Source: Tulasnella sp. 424 (Eukaryota; Basidiomycota; Agaricomycetes; Cantharellales; Tulasnellaceae). Taken from it: a stretch of DNA of 64,000 bases. Below, piece after piece: positions 1-12,000 of the stretch (position 1 is the stretch's first letter; every line of letters starts with the position of its first letter). A program made the translations under genes and the position numbers. The notes beneath the pieces are model-generated. The model had not been told where the DNA came from, ran no database searches, and saw only the letters and a program-made list of their open reading frames with translations. The DNA lies in assembly GCA_019633425.1 (NCBI GenBank), contig WSUB01000162.1:1-64000 (forward strand), in the 5' to 3' direction.

Positions 1-546
1 AAGCATCTCCTCCGGTACCTCCAAGGAACCAAGGACATGAAGCTCACCTACGCCCCCGATTCCAAAGTTGCCTCCATCTTCGAAACATACACCGACTCCG
101 ACTTCGCTGGAGACAAAGAGAATGGCAAGTCCACCAATGGGTATATCGTCAAAGTTGGAACAGGCGCAGTGTCATGGGCTAGCAAACTCCAGGGGATGAT
201 TGCAAAATCCTCCACCGAGGCTGAATTCTACGGCGCCAGCTTTGCAGGAACAGAGATCAAGTGGCTCCGTAACCTCCTACAAGAGTTGGGATATTCCTTC
301 CCCAAACCATCTCCTCTCTTCGTCGACAACCAATCAACCATTCAAGTGTTGAACGACGCCGTCCATCATTCGCGCATGAAACATATTCCAGTCGCTGAAT
401 TTTGGATTCGAGACGAAGTCTCCAAGGCTATGTCTATCTCTGTCCATTACTGCCCTACTGAAGAAATGCCAGCCGATCTTCTCACCAAGGCACTCCCTCG
501 TCAAACTGTCATAGACCTTCGAGAACGAATGGGACTCCATGTTTGA
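1..546 (+). pseudogene. Ty1/copia pol 3' end (RNase H), copy 1
   Basis: The frame is open from the window edge to the TGA at 544-546 and encodes the end of the reverse transcriptase connection plus the RNase H domain of a Ty1/copia polyprotein. Visible hallmarks are the YTDSDFAGD motif, SSTEAEFYGA and the later DNQS segment with the conserved H/K-rich tail before the stop. The RNase H domain removes the RNA strand of RNA:DNA hybrids during reverse transcription. It is almost identical in DNA to 2390-2899, so both copies derive from recent activity or gene conversion. The 5' part lies outside the window, so integrity of the whole element cannot be judged. Confidence 0.88.
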
Positions 547-575
547 TTCCTCAGAGGCGCTTCGTCGAGGGGGTG

Positions 576-837
576 TGTTGCACAGTGTCGTGCGTCTCCT
601 CTTCACCTCTATCGTGTTCGCGTTATTCGATTTGGTATACTCTATTATTCTCATGGTTTATCGTAATTGTACTGTGATGTTCGTGTCATGTTTGTGGCGT
701 ACTTGTACATGTTGTGAGATTGTTTGTTCCTACTACTATATATACTTGATGTACATGTACATACAATAATTATCGACTCTTCGACTCCCCCCTCTCAGTG
801 TGAGATACCCACAGTCGTCGGATTGCTGCGTTTAACA
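576..837 (+). repeat. LTR of the Ty1/copia element, copy 1
   Basis: Starts with TGTTGCACAG and ends with TTTAACA, the TG...CA ends expected of an LTR. A purine-rich GAGGGGGT lies just upstream, after the pol stop, and fits the polypurine tract. It is about 85-90% similar to 2929-3200, with small indels. It holds an AT-rich TATATATA stretch near its 3' third. The sequence that follows directly is not a primer-binding site but the middle of pol, so this LTR is joined abnormally to the next copy. Confidence 0.75.
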
Positions 838-838
838 G

Positions 839-2899
839 ACGCCAACGCCAATAAAAGAGGAACCTGAATCACCACCACGCACAGATGGTACATCGGTCCC
901 ATTTAGCTACATCGAGTCTCCTAAAAAGAATAAGAAGACTAAAGAAAAACGAGAGGTACAAGCACTCATGCGCAATACTTGGTCCGCGGATCCGGAGCCT
1001 GGTCCTTCCCGAAGACCTGTCAGAAATCGCCAACCCCCAAAGGAATTCTGGAAAGTAGGAGGAGGACCACGAGAACTGGCATACGACCTACCAAGTGACA
1101 AGGAAGCAGACCTTGACGATTATGAGGATGAATCTCCCGCACCTTCAGGGGGTGCACAGACCGCAAACTCAGAAGCAGAAGTCGAACTGGAAGTCACTCC
1201 CGAACCAGAGGAAACCACTTCTGAAGAAAGCATTCTTCAGGCACTGGAATTCGTCTACCAACCAGAGGAGCACATCACCTGGGACCAAGCCGCAGAACGA
1301 GCATTCAAAGTCGCTGCTGACAACACTGAACCACGATCATTCCGAGAAGCCATGCTACGACCAGACAAAGAAAAGTGGTTCGAAGCAGCAATGACAGAAA
1401 TCCAAGCCCACATCGACAACGGCACTTGGGAACTCGTTCAACTCCCACCAGATCGAAAGGCAATCGGATCCAGATGGGTTTTCAAGGTCAAGCGGGATGC
1501 AAAAGGCGAAGTTGAACGATACAAAGGCAGACTAGTCGCCCAAGGATTCTCCCAACGACCAGGCATCGATTTCCATGAGGTATTCGCACCAACAATGCGC
1601 TGGGGAGCCCTTCGAACCATCTTCGCTCTTGCCGCCATCGAAGACATGGAGATTGAATCAATCGACATCTCCAATGCCTACCTTAACGGAGTCTTGCCAG
1701 AAGGAGAAGTCGTCTACATGCGCCAACCAGAAGGATTCCAACAAAAGGATGACGAATGGGTGTGCCGCCTCAAAAAGGGACTCTACGGCCTAAAACAAAG
1801 CGGACGCCTATGGTATCAACGACTAGGAGATGAGCTAGAGAAACTTGGCTTCAAATGACTCGTTTCCGATCCTAGCATTTACGCCTGGGGAAAGGAGGAC
1901 GTCAAAATCATTGTCCCTGTCTTTGTCGACGATCTTACACTGGTATCCAAGTCCAAGGCCAAGATCAAGGAAGTCAAAGAAGCACTCGCCAAAGTCTTCA
2001 AGCTGCGCGACCTAGGTCCCACCACATTCCTCCTTGGCGTACAGATTACCCGTGATCGTTCCACCTGCACCCTCCACTTGTCCCAGCGCCAGTATGTAGT
2101 CGACCTCCTCGAACGCTTTGGAATGTCGGATTGCGCACCTGTCACCACTCCCATGGAACCCGGCCTAAAACTTACCAAGGATACGTGCCCTACAACTCAA
2201 GAGGAGATCAACAAAATGAGAAACATCCCCTATCTCAACGCTGTCAGTGCCCTCAACTACCTCGCCATCGCAACCCGTCCCGACATCTCCTACGCAGTCG
2301 GAAAACTCGCCCGGTTCAACTCCAACCCTGGCATGCAACACTGGAAAGCTGTCAAGCATCTCCTCCGATACCTCCAAGGAACCAAGGACATGAAACTCAC
2401 TTACGCTCCCGATCCCAAAGTTGCCTCCATCTTCAAAACATACACCGACTCCGACTTCGCTGGAGACAAAGAGAATGGCAAGTCCACCAATGGGTATATC
2501 GTCAAAGTTGGAACAGGCGCAGTGTCATGGGCTAGCAAACTCCAGGGGGTGATTGCAAAATCCTCCACCGAGGCTGAATTCTACGGCGCCAGCTTTGCAG
2601 GAACAGAGATCAAGTGGCTCCGTAACCTCCTACAAGAGTTGGGATATTCCTTCCCCAAACCATCTCCTCTCTTCGTCGACAACCAATCAACCATTCAAGT
2701 GTTGAACGACGCCGTCCATCATTCGCGCATGAAACATATTCCAGTCGCTGAATTTTGGATTCGAGACGAAGTCTCCAAGGCTATGTCTATCTCTGTCCAT
2801 TACTGCCCTACTGAAGAAATGCCAGCCGATCTTCTCACCAAGGCACTCCCTCGTCAAACTGTCATAGACCTTCGAGAACGAATGGGACTCCATGTTTGA
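839..2899 (+). pseudogene. Ty1/copia pol fragment (RT + RNase H), one nonsense codon
   Basis: One reading frame runs from directly after the LTR to the TGA at 2897-2899 and is broken only by TGA at 1856-1858. It starts in the linker between integrase and reverse transcriptase, then encodes the RVT_2-type reverse transcriptase (W..A...E motif, FKVKRDAKGEVERYKGRLVA region, QPEGF, LKKGLYGLKQ, catalytic FVDD at about 1925-1933) and RNase H. Gag, protease and integrase are absent. The stop falls about 70 bp before the catalytic FVDD codons, so no active RT can be made without readthrough. A non-autonomous relic, although its sequence is otherwise well preserved. Confidence 0.9.
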
Positions 2900-2928
2900 T
2901 TCCTCAGAGGCGCTTCGTCGAGGGGGTA

Positions 2929-3200
2929 TGTTGCACAGTGTCGTGCATCTCCTCTTCACCTCTATCGTATTCGCTATATTCGATTTGGTATGGACTATTA
3001 TTCCCATGATTTGTTGTAATAATACTATGATGTTCGTAGCATGTTTGTGGCGTACTTGTACATGTTGTGAGATTGTTTGTTACTACTACTATATATACTG
3101 CATGTACACGTACGTACAATTATCATCGACTCTTCGACTCCCCCTTCTCCTGTGTGGCACAGTTGAGATAACCTCAGTCGTCGGATTGCTGCGTTTAACA
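2929..3200 (+). repeat. LTR of the Ty1/copia element, copy 2
   Basis: Begins TGTTGCACAG right after a GAGGGGGTA polypurine-like run and ends TTTAACA, matching the LTR at 576-837 over its full length with scattered substitutions and a few indels. It closes the truncated second pol copy. The bases after both LTRs are similar (GACGCC against GAACGC), which could be chance or a trace of the recombination that joined the copies. No 5-bp target duplication can be verified because the outer 5' LTR is not in the window. Confidence 0.75.
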
Positions 3201-3284
3201 GAACGCAAATCACAATGGTTATTGAGACAATAGCAGGAAATGGAACAACACTTTGGCTGACAGTGATCTTCAAAGGCAAATATT

Positions 3285-4443
3285 GTATGTCAAGTTGGAC
3301 CGAAGATAATCCCAAGCAAGCAAAGTAAGAGCTCACTATTTTGGCCAAATTAGAAAGGATCTTTGTGTTTGCTCACAGGCCCGCGCTTGCACTTTCACAC
3401 AAGAGACCATCCGATCAGTGTTTCGGACAACAGGATTGATCCTGTTCTGCCACGACTTCTTGTGTCCGGACACTATGGCACCCACTTTAGAGACAGTGGT
3501 GAAGGGAGGGCTCCCTCTCCCATTACCAAGTCTGGTTTGTACTATTGCGGATGCCCATCGGTGAGTGAGGGGTGTTACAAGGGTACCACCCTTAGCAATT
3601 GTGCCTGAAGGGGAAGAAGACAAGCCTGAAACAAGACAAAATGAGGGGATCAGTTTACCAGAGCAAGCAACAGTCGAATCCAGGCCTTCAGAGCCATCAG
3701 AGAACAGACACGAAGATGCTACAGGTGAGGCAGAGGTCAACCTTGCCAATATCCTTCAGTCAACATCTGCTCACTTCCTGGTCACTGACTTGCTGCTTGA
3801 ATTCACCTCATGCCTTGCTGCCCCAGTTATCCAATCCTTCCCAGTCAGTCTCTGCCCGGACTACTCCATATTGCATACTGGACCTGCTAATCTGGACAAT
3901 GCTCCAAGGACAGTATTAGTGGATAGGATTACCGCATTACAGTGCAAGCTTCGAAAGGCTTTGCATGTGTTGAAGGTAGAGCGGTCCATAAATAAGGCTG
4001 CTAATACACAGCTTCTGCTACAGGATTTGAACCTTGGTGAGCTCCAGGAGTGGCTGCAGGGGAAGGAGAAAGAAAAGACACACCAAAAGTGCAATAGAAT
4101 GGCGAAAAAGAATAGCTGGTGGCTTTTGGGTAAGCTATTTATGGATGAACTTCAAGAGGAGAGAGCACCAGTGGAGGTGGAAGTGGTCGTAGATGTCGAT
4201 GAGGTAGAAAACCTTGGCTTCAATGAGGAGCCGGATGACCCTGAAGAGACCAAGACAAATGGAGAGCGTGTGAGAGGGCGGAGTGGAAAGCAAAGCAAGA
4301 GGCTTGCCTTGCTGACTGGAGCCAGAAGGTTGAGGAGCATGAGGCTTGTGGCCTGCCAGGACCAGAGAAACAGCAGATACGGAAACTCTCCCCCCCCCCC
4401 CCAACTCCACCACAATTCAAGAGCAAGAAGAGGGCTATCGTAG
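3285..4443 (+). pseudogene. Decayed pogo-like DNA transposon, C-terminal part
   Basis: An open stretch at 3565-4443 and the sequence before it resemble the C-terminal region of the pogo/CENP-B-like DDE transposases common in Agaricomycetes: a leader such as LANILQSTSAHFLV, then PDYSIL, then a helical block with LQCKLRKALHVLKV and a QLLLQDLNLGELQEWL segment. The same blocks occur in a second, frameshifted copy at 6340-6850. No DDE catalytic core is visible, and the last third (acidic, then a C-rich tract at 4390) looks degenerate. The assignment rests on remembered family features, so it is moderate; a lineage-specific element of another class is possible. Confidence 0.42.
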
Positions 4444-6339
4444 GCAAAGAGGAGGAGAGCTTGATGAAGGCCTTGATTTGGATTTTGAGAATGAGGGGGT
4501 GGGGGCATGAGGTGGAGGTTTTGAAGTGGACTGACAGAAATCAGGCAAAGGGGGCACTGTAGAATTGTTTGTTGGAAGGACTAACATTTGCCCCAGAACA
4601 CCCTTGGTTACTGTAAGCCCATTTGCTCACTCATTTTAGGTTGAAATTTCTTCCTGTAGAGTGTATTGTTTAGGCAAGAAGCTGTACTAATGGTAAAGCT
4701 AAATAAATTACTCCAATTGGCTGTCATTAAAGGTCCAGGGGTGAAACACAAATTGGTAGTGCAAGGACATGCATCCTCCTGTAGACCATTTAGTTCTAGG
4801 TTGGCTAGCCGAGAGTCAGCCAATCATGGGGAGTTCAACACTAGGAAGCAACCCTTAAGCCTGGCAAAGGAGCTCACAATTGTCATGTTTCTTGTTGGAA
4901 TGGGAAAGCATGGCTTTTCATTGACCCACCAGATGGTTGTACAGGAGATCTATTGTGTTCTCTCAGCCAACCTAGGGCCACCTGTTGAGATTTTTCAACA
5001 AGAAATATCAAATGTCAAGTTGGTCTGAAGTCAATCCTGACAATGCAAAGTAAGCACATACCTGAGCTTTACAGTCATGTACTAGTCCTTGAACCACCTA
5101 ACCGTAAATCGCGCATTTCTCTCCCAGTTATCACCGCAGCTAGCTCATTTTTGACGTGGTTAATGATGCATAAAATTAGTCTTATCATGTGAATTTGTAT
5201 GGGGGTTTGACGGAAGTGGGGGAGGAATGGGGGTAATGGGGGAGGGGCAGAATTCTTACACTTACCCATTCCTTGAACCACGTGGAATGGGCTGGTGCCT
5301 GAGTTAGGATTTCGACCGCCACCCCACTTTGACACCAGATCCGAGGAAAACCATCCATACATCAGATACCAAGTGCTGTGCAAAGAGTTAGAGAACCTTC
5401 TAACATGCAAGAGAAAGGTGCATTCCTGGAATATCTGGTATCTGGGTTCATGACCACACTGACCAGACCCACTGGCTTCCTGTGCTCTAATGTGATCCTA
5501 GCACCTCTAACAGTGCTCAAGGGTAGTCTAATCTACTCTCCACATACAATATATAACTCTAGTGAAGTAAATCTGTGGCTTGCTGTGGGTCAGGGAGAGT
5601 ACACACTGAGCTGGTGAAGTGGGGTAGGGAAATCTCCTCTCCCAACCTGAAAAAGCTTCCTCTCTTGGCTGCCTCATTGCTCCACAGCTTCCTATATTAA
5701 GCGTAGTATTAATTGAATATAATTCGTCTAGACTGCAAGCCCTTAGGGAATTTAGGGCTGAACTTGGTCAATGAGGACAAGATAAGTGCCAAGGCTGGAG
5801 GTGTTTTGCCCCATTTTACCCTGATTTTGCACGTTTCTCCTTACACTCTTCTCATAAAGCTAAGAAAATTTGTACATTAAATCACAATATATGGACGTAT
5901 ATATCCCCCAAGTTTTGGACGAAATTACCAGGAAACGGGCCTGTAGTGAGGGGGTGGTTCAAGGACTGGTAAATGACTGTAATATGTTTGCTCTAACAAA
6001 CATAATTTCAGTGTCACTGTCTCATCTCAAGGCTATACAACTAAAGAGATCAACATTGACTACATTCAAGGCTTCCATCAACAAACAGCTCACCTTCACT
6101 GTGCTTGCTTCCTCTTTCTCAACAGCCACAGCTCCTGCTGCCCACAACATCATCATAATGTTGTATCCACCTCATACAACATGTTGGCACCTACATGCTC
6201 CGGCCCCTGAAGATCTGTCAAGACTGTGATCATGATAGGTTTTGAAGAGCAATAGGAAAATAAGTGAATAATGACAGCTTGCTGGCATACTCCTGAGCTC
6301 TGACACAGGTCTTCACAGTGGACATGGTCAATTGGCATG
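4444..6339. other. Relic-rich intergenic DNA
   Basis: No convincing gene. Segment 5000-5055 repeats in diverged form the sequence at 3285-3335 (shared core ATGTCAAGTTGG followed by a similar AATCC...GCAAAGTAAG), so further pieces of the same decayed element lie here. The remaining open frames are short and have no recognisable composition or partner exons. Confidence 0.4.
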
Positions 6340-6850
6340 GTAGGGAACCAGGTTGTTCTCATTTCAGAAGGACTTCTTCCACTCCAAGTCAGACACTATG
6401 GCACCCACATGAGAGACATCAGTAAAAGGCAGATTTCCTGTATCTTTGCCCCCACCTGTCCATGTGGTGGTGGAGACACACTGGAGTTACAGGGTTGCTG
6501 CAGGGATTCCAAGGTTGGAGGCAGTCCCTGAAATCGACAAAGAAACCACTGGCATCGTTATTGGGGGTCCAGATTAACAGTCAGGGGAACCGTTCAGGAC
6601 CTGCTTGGTGGAAGAGCCCCGCTCAAATCAACCTCTCGACTTGCTGCTCCTATCATCCAACCTATCCCTGCCAATGTTTGGCCCAATTACTCAATCTTAC
6701 AGGATGGAACCACTTGTCTTTGGACAACTCAAAGGTCTGTTTTTGAGGACAAGAACCACACTTTGAGGGATGAGCTCCGAAAGGCCCAGGAGGTTTCAGA
6801 GGTCGGGGGTCAATCAATGAAGCAGTCGATGCACTGCTAATCCTGCGTGA
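6340..6850 (+). pseudogene. Second decayed copy of the pogo-like element
   Basis: Conceptual translation gives PNYSIL followed by LRDELRKAQEVSEV and, after a one-base frame change near 6810, NEAVDALLILRDVHLDG. These align with PDYSIL, LQCKLRKALHVLKV and NKAANTQLLLQDLNLGE of the copy at 3285-4443. The upstream words HYGTHMRD (about 6390) match GHYGTHFRD of the other copy (about 3465). The frame changes and stops make it non-functional. Identity as a pogo-type transposase C terminus is inferred from the first copy. Confidence 0.42.
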
Positions 6851-7139
6851 TGTGCACTTGGATGGGCAGTCTTCGGACGCTTATATTTGGTGTTGCTCGC
6901 ATTTTGTATAATCTGCCCGCTAGATCTTTTAGGGTTTGCATTGTCCGGAGCCGCTGGGCAACTCGCTTCCGAGCTGGAACAAATAGACGAGATTATGGTC
7001 AAAGCCCTGGTCCAAACTCAAAACATGGCTTCTCTGGGGAAAGGTTGAGGGTTGTGGTCAGAAAAGCCCCGGAATTGAACACTATGTGTCGTGCTGATAG
7101 GTGAGGGTCATGTACTGACGTTGATTTGATGGATAGACT

Positions 7140-7900
7140 AGCACATTCAGCAAGGCAGCAGACTTTAGGATTTCCGTCGTATTTTACGTGGCCGTTATAA
7201 GAGTGTCTTCTTCCTCGTATGAGTTGAACATGACAATGTCCGCCTGGCTGCCAAAAACGCCAGGCCCGAAGCTGTGGCACGGAGGGGACGTCCAGTCTCT
7301 GTGTGCGGATGTCAGTGGTTGAATGCTGAATCGGTCGTCGGCTCGGTGTACACTGATCGGCAAGCATGAAACGAGAACGCGTCCTAGAGAATCGTATTCG
7401 AGTGTCGGAGATGCCACGTTCCGTTAGGATTGTGTGCGAGGTGCTGGTTTTACGCAGATGTTGTAAAATACTTGTTGACGATGTCTGCCTCGCTGCCCAA
7501 AAGACCAGGCCCGAAGCTGTGGCACGGAGAAAACGTCCAGTCTCTGTATGTGGAGGTGAGTGGTTGGACCGATTGTCGGTTCGGTGTACACTGATCGGCA
7601 AGCATGGAAAACGAGAACGCGGTCCTAGATAAGCGTATTCGAGTGTCGGAGATGCCGTTGGGATTGTGTGAGAGGTGCTGGTTTTTACGCGGATGTTGTA
7701 AAATAATCTTCTTCCTCGTATGATTTGGACCAAAAACGCCAAGCCCGAAGCCGTGGCACGAAGAGGACGTCCAGTCTCTTTGGCCGAATCGATCGTCGGC
7801 TCGGTGTACACTGATCGGCGTCCTCGAGAATCGTATTCGAGTGTCGCTCCGTTGGATTGGGTGCGAGGTGTTTGGTTGTTGCCAGGGGTAATTTGGCGTG
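7140..7900. repeat. Tandem repeat, three units of about 240 bp
   Basis: Three imperfect direct copies can be anchored on CCGAAGCTGTGGCACG: about 7265, 7510 and 7744 (spacings about 245 and 234 bp). Each unit also carries ACGTCCAGTCTCT, a TCGGCTCGGTGTACACTGATCGG-like block, CGTATTCGAGTGTCG and a GTGCGAGGTG(C)TGG segment; a TCTTCTTCCTCGTATGA block recurs at about 7205 and 7708. Indels between units are not multiples of three, so the repeat is not conserved as protein in any frame. It could be a minisatellite or a transposon end. Nothing identifies its function. Confidence 0.75.
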
Positions 7901-9069
7901 ACGAGAGCGTTTCATTTACTTAATTTGCAACGAGTGAGTGTGTTGAACGCCGAACAGCGAAAGAGTAGCAAGGCACGCGAAGGAGAATGATTTGCAGCAG
8001 GCGGGGGAATGGTCGGCATTGGAAACAGTGGCGTTTCTTTGTACGGTGCACTATGGAGTGTTTGGGGTCCTTGATCGGCTTCAACTCGCTGGCTTTTTAA
8101 ATGGTCTCTTCGCTTTCCCATCAGTTCTCTGTGTTCGCTGTACTCTACGTTCTCCTCTTCTCTTTTATTTGCCTTGTAGGCGACGACGACGACGAGCAGT
8201 GCTCGCCGAGTAGGAAGCCGAGAGGAGTACTGCGGATCTGCGGGTGAGCCCCGAAAAAGCAGTAAGCGCCGCGCGCGAGAAGTAGATAAAGAGCAGAATC
8301 GGGTGTGCAACGTTTCTCGTCACTCTTCCCGACTTCCCTCGCTCTGAGGGCACCGCTGACGTCGACGGTGGAGCCCTCCTTGCTTTATCGGCAAAGCAAA
8401 CTGACTCTTTCCCACTTATTTTCTTCCCTCTTCCCCCCCTGTTCAGAGATCGGCGTTTCCACCGCTCCCACAAGACCAACCAAGTGCTTGAGAGTAGACC
8501 TCCAAGGACACCATGGTCTATCGCTTATCAGACGAATCACTGGCCCGGGCGGCCAAAAGCTCAGCTGGCAGGAGCAGACGTCCACGAAATCGTCTAAATC
8601 CACGTCAAGGTCGGTCGAATTTCGTTCATTTGCGCGTGCAGTCCACATTACAACAACCATGGCACGTCATTCGGCCCTGCGTCCACAAATACCCTGGCAT
8701 CGGTCGCCTCGTTTCCTTTGCTCGAAACAAGAGCTAGCACGACGATGATCTGAGTATTTTAGGCTTGGCAGCACCTGCCTCACTAGTCTAGTCTGGCCTG
8801 CCACGTTCCCCTGTTGTTTGGGCCTCTCAATCCCCATCCAGCCAGCCTTGATTGCGCTGGCGCACCAGCCTTTTTCGTCTGCCAGCGGTTGTCCCCCAAC
8901 CACGAACACCCTTCCCTGCTTTGAACGCTTTGCTGACGGTTCTTTTCATTCTATGCTCCTCGTCCCCGCCCCTCAATACCGCTACCTCAATACCTGGTCC
9001 GCATTGAAACGCTGGACATCGCGCTGGTCGCTTCTCTGGGTTGGTTCGGCAACTTGCCTCTAATCTCCC
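7901..9069 (+). other. Upstream region of the mucin-like gene
   Basis: About 1.2 kb without a supportable coding exon. Short open frames (for example from ATG at 8513) show no recognisable protein. A 36-codon open frame from ATG 8954 ends at 9061-9063, seven bases before the proposed start of the next gene, so it would be an upstream ORF if transcribed. The region could hold a long 5' leader and promoter, or an unrecognised first exon with a signal peptide. Confidence 0.35.
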
Positions 9070-12000
9070 ATGTCTTCAAAACGCATCGCCTCCGATATTC
9101 CCAACACTCGTCTCGACTCGAAATCACCGTCGCCGACCCACGATCACATCACGCACACCCGTTCGCATGGCCATACCTGGGCGCCTACGACTCGACTTCA
9201 TAATACTTCTTCGTCGTGGCCGCGACATTCCTCTCCTCGTGGACACTCAACAAACACTTCGAACCTCGTCCATTCTACTCGCTCTCATCGCCATCGGTCC
9301 TCCACCATCAACCCACCGGAAAACTCGACCTCATCCTCACCGTCCCCCACCCATGACCCTTCCTCATCCACCTCGTCTGACCCCGAATCGTCGGGTCCAC
9401 GCTCGACATCTCATCCTTCAACGACTCGCTCGGAACCTTCTTCCACGACATCGGGATCCACCTCTCACCGTCATACGACTTCTGAAACATCGCGACGCTC
9501 CACTCGAAACCCTGAAACGACGACTTTGTCTTCCGACTCCACTGAATCTCTTACCCCCACTTTTACTCTAACCTCGCGCACGTCGAAACCTATACCCTGG
9601 TCTTCCGTTCGACGTCGGCCAACTTCACGTATTATTCTCTCGTCTGCTACTCAACCTCCAGGCACATCGTCCTCTGATGCTCCGGAGTCGACTGCTGATT
9701 CCACCGCAAGCTCGAGCTCTGACCCTCCGCCGTAAGTCGCATCCCCACTTTTCTGTTGGAGTTTAGTTTCGACCTAGAAGGGGCTCTGTCTCATCTTCCC
9801 TCTCTTTGTTTCTTCTTCCCGTACATTCCTTGGATGAACTGCCACTGATCCCCAGTTCATCCTCTTCGGACGCGCCCATGACCACACATATGACCTCTAT
9901 GCACGACACGACATCCTTATTATCTTCGCATGTAATGACTGAAACTCCAACCTCAACCTCGCACTCGATGGTCGAATCATCCACAACTCAAAATGATCCA
10001 ACAACCTCTTCGGGGGCCGGTCCCTCTTCTACACGTATTACTGTGTCTTCAACAACTCAAAATACTGTGTCCTCAACAACTCAAAATGTGCCGTCATCCT
10101 CGACACGCCCACCATCTGAACCCTCTTCAACCCGCTCAACCACTACCCCGGCTGATCCAACATCATCACCCATATCCAGAACGACCACCACGACTACCCC
10201 ACAATCCACTACACCACTTCCGACGTCTCGTTCAACTTCTGACGCAGTTTCGACCCCTCCGCCGTCGTCATCTTCTGATACGCCGAGTACGTCCAGTTCT
10301 CCCTTAACCACGACCACCCCTCCCCCTCCCATTTCGAGTACATCCTCATCAGGTGGCTCAACTACTTCTATCACAACGCCAGCGTCTTCTTCATCTCCTA
10401 CTTCTGAAACGACCCCTATCTCAACCGATCCCGTTTCTACTCCTCCAGCTTCCAGCTCCTCTGACCCTCCACCTTCGTCTTCTGCGGCCGAATCTTCGTC
10501 CTCATCGGAGACGCAAACGATTTCTTCCGCAACGACTCCTCCCGCGACTTCGAGCTCTGCAGAAGTAACGTCTAATGCATCGACGGCACGCGAGACCTCT
10601 ATCGCGACGAGCAGTTCAGCTAGTACGTCTTCTCCATTCTCCTTTAATACTTCTATGGGCTAAGCAGATACCTTGGAATCCGATCGCTAGACCCAGTTGT
10701 CACGAGCGGGTCGATCATCCTCTCTTCAGCCAGCGATGTGCAAGTCTCATTTACAACGACGAGTGAGCCAAATTTCTGCCTTTGTCCGAAACCCGTTCCT
10801 GACTTGAGAACCCTTAGATTCTCTTGGTCAAACGACACTTGCAATCCCATCTCTCTACACAACCACCTACACCAGCACTTCCAACGGGGTTGCTTTAACG
10901 ATAACCGCTGTCGTTTCCCAGGCCACCACCCTTAATACCGACGGAGGGGGTTCAACATCTCCTTTCTTCAAAAACAAGGGCGCCGTCGCTGGTGTTTTCA
11001 TTGTTGTGGGCATTGCTGGCGCAGCCATCATTCTATTCGGCATATTCACCTACTTGAGGCGGAGGAAGATGAGGCGCTTGACCCGAGAAGCTGCGATTGC
11101 TGCGACCCTGGGCAGCGGCAGGTGTGTATCGACATTTCTCGCAAAAAAAAGAGGAAGTCCTAACGTTTACTTTAGGACCCCATTCGTGGACGATGATGAC
11201 GCTGACGGGTCCGGGCCATCCGGCGGGAACAGCACCGAAATGGGTTACCACTCGGCTTCAGAAACGAGACCTGTATATGGAACATACGGAACGCCATATG
11301 GGGCAGCTGGAAGTGGGTATGGCTATGGACCCGACCCCTTCTACAGCAATCCACCAGCCGGCAAGAGCTTCAACGCTTCACCACCTGGCTCGATGGATCA
11401 CCACGGACCAGCAGCCGCGAGTACGCAAGGTTTATTGGGTCCCGCTCTGAATTCCTATGGTCCTACCGGCGCTCCCAATCTCCCTCCAACCACCCCACTC
11501 CTCGCAATAGGCAATCAAGGAAACGCTGCACCCGCTGCTGCTCCTGCATCCCCGCCGAGCGTCTACAGCAACACCAATGCTCCCAAAGGATACGAATACG
11601 ACTATTCAAATTTCGTTCCCCCATCGGCTGTGGACAACGCGGCGGGCCGAACGCTTTCACCATCTCCCACCTCGCCAACTTTCAGCAAACGCAGTAGTCT
11701 GCCTCCGCCACCTCCAGGCGCCGCGGTTCCAAACTATACCGCTCTCGCCGCAGCAGCCGGTCTCGTTTCTGATTCTAGTGGGCCTCTGACAACGAACATT
11801 CCGCCGTCAGCATACCAAGGTGCCGCCTCCAATAAAGCTCGCCGAAGTTCCAATACCCCGTCGTTTGCCAGTTCAGCCTCGCGCTACAGCGTTGAGACAC
11901 CGGCTGTCGACTCGGTTGCTAGTCGATCACAGCTCCCAGGTTTGCCCACATACTCTGTTGCAAATGCTTCCAAAAGCCAGTCCGCCCACAGTTTCAACGC

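Noticed and set aside
334..654. Minus-strand ORF across the retrotransposon end (and its copy at 2687-3007)
   Set aside because: Antisense of RNase H and LTR; conserved only because the element is duplicated.
6999..7811. 270-codon minus-strand ORF across the tandem repeats
   Set aside because: Repeat units fall in different frames of this ORF and the composition is not protein-like; it is a by-product of the repeat.
7140..7900. CRISPR-like array
   Set aside because: The units are about 240 bp with conserved blocks throughout, not short repeats with unique spacers, and the genome is eukaryotic.
8305..8748. 147-codon ORF upstream of the mucin-like gene
   Set aside because: No recognisable protein features, no partner exon and no match in composition to neighbouring genes.
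9041..9571. Arg/His/Pro-rich ORF overlapping the mucin-like gene
   Set aside because: It is the frame shadow of Ser/Thr/Pro codons; only the frame from 9070 splices onward into the TM-containing exons.
9072..9700. Third-frame reading with peptide-like segments interrupted only by TGA
   Set aside because: The TGA triplets come from Ser-Glu/Asp and Thr-Glu codon pairs of the true frame; no reason to invoke stop reassignment.
10081..10374. Val/Asp/Gly-rich minus-strand ORF
   Set aside because: Mirror image of the Ser/Thr-rich coding sequence on the plus strand.
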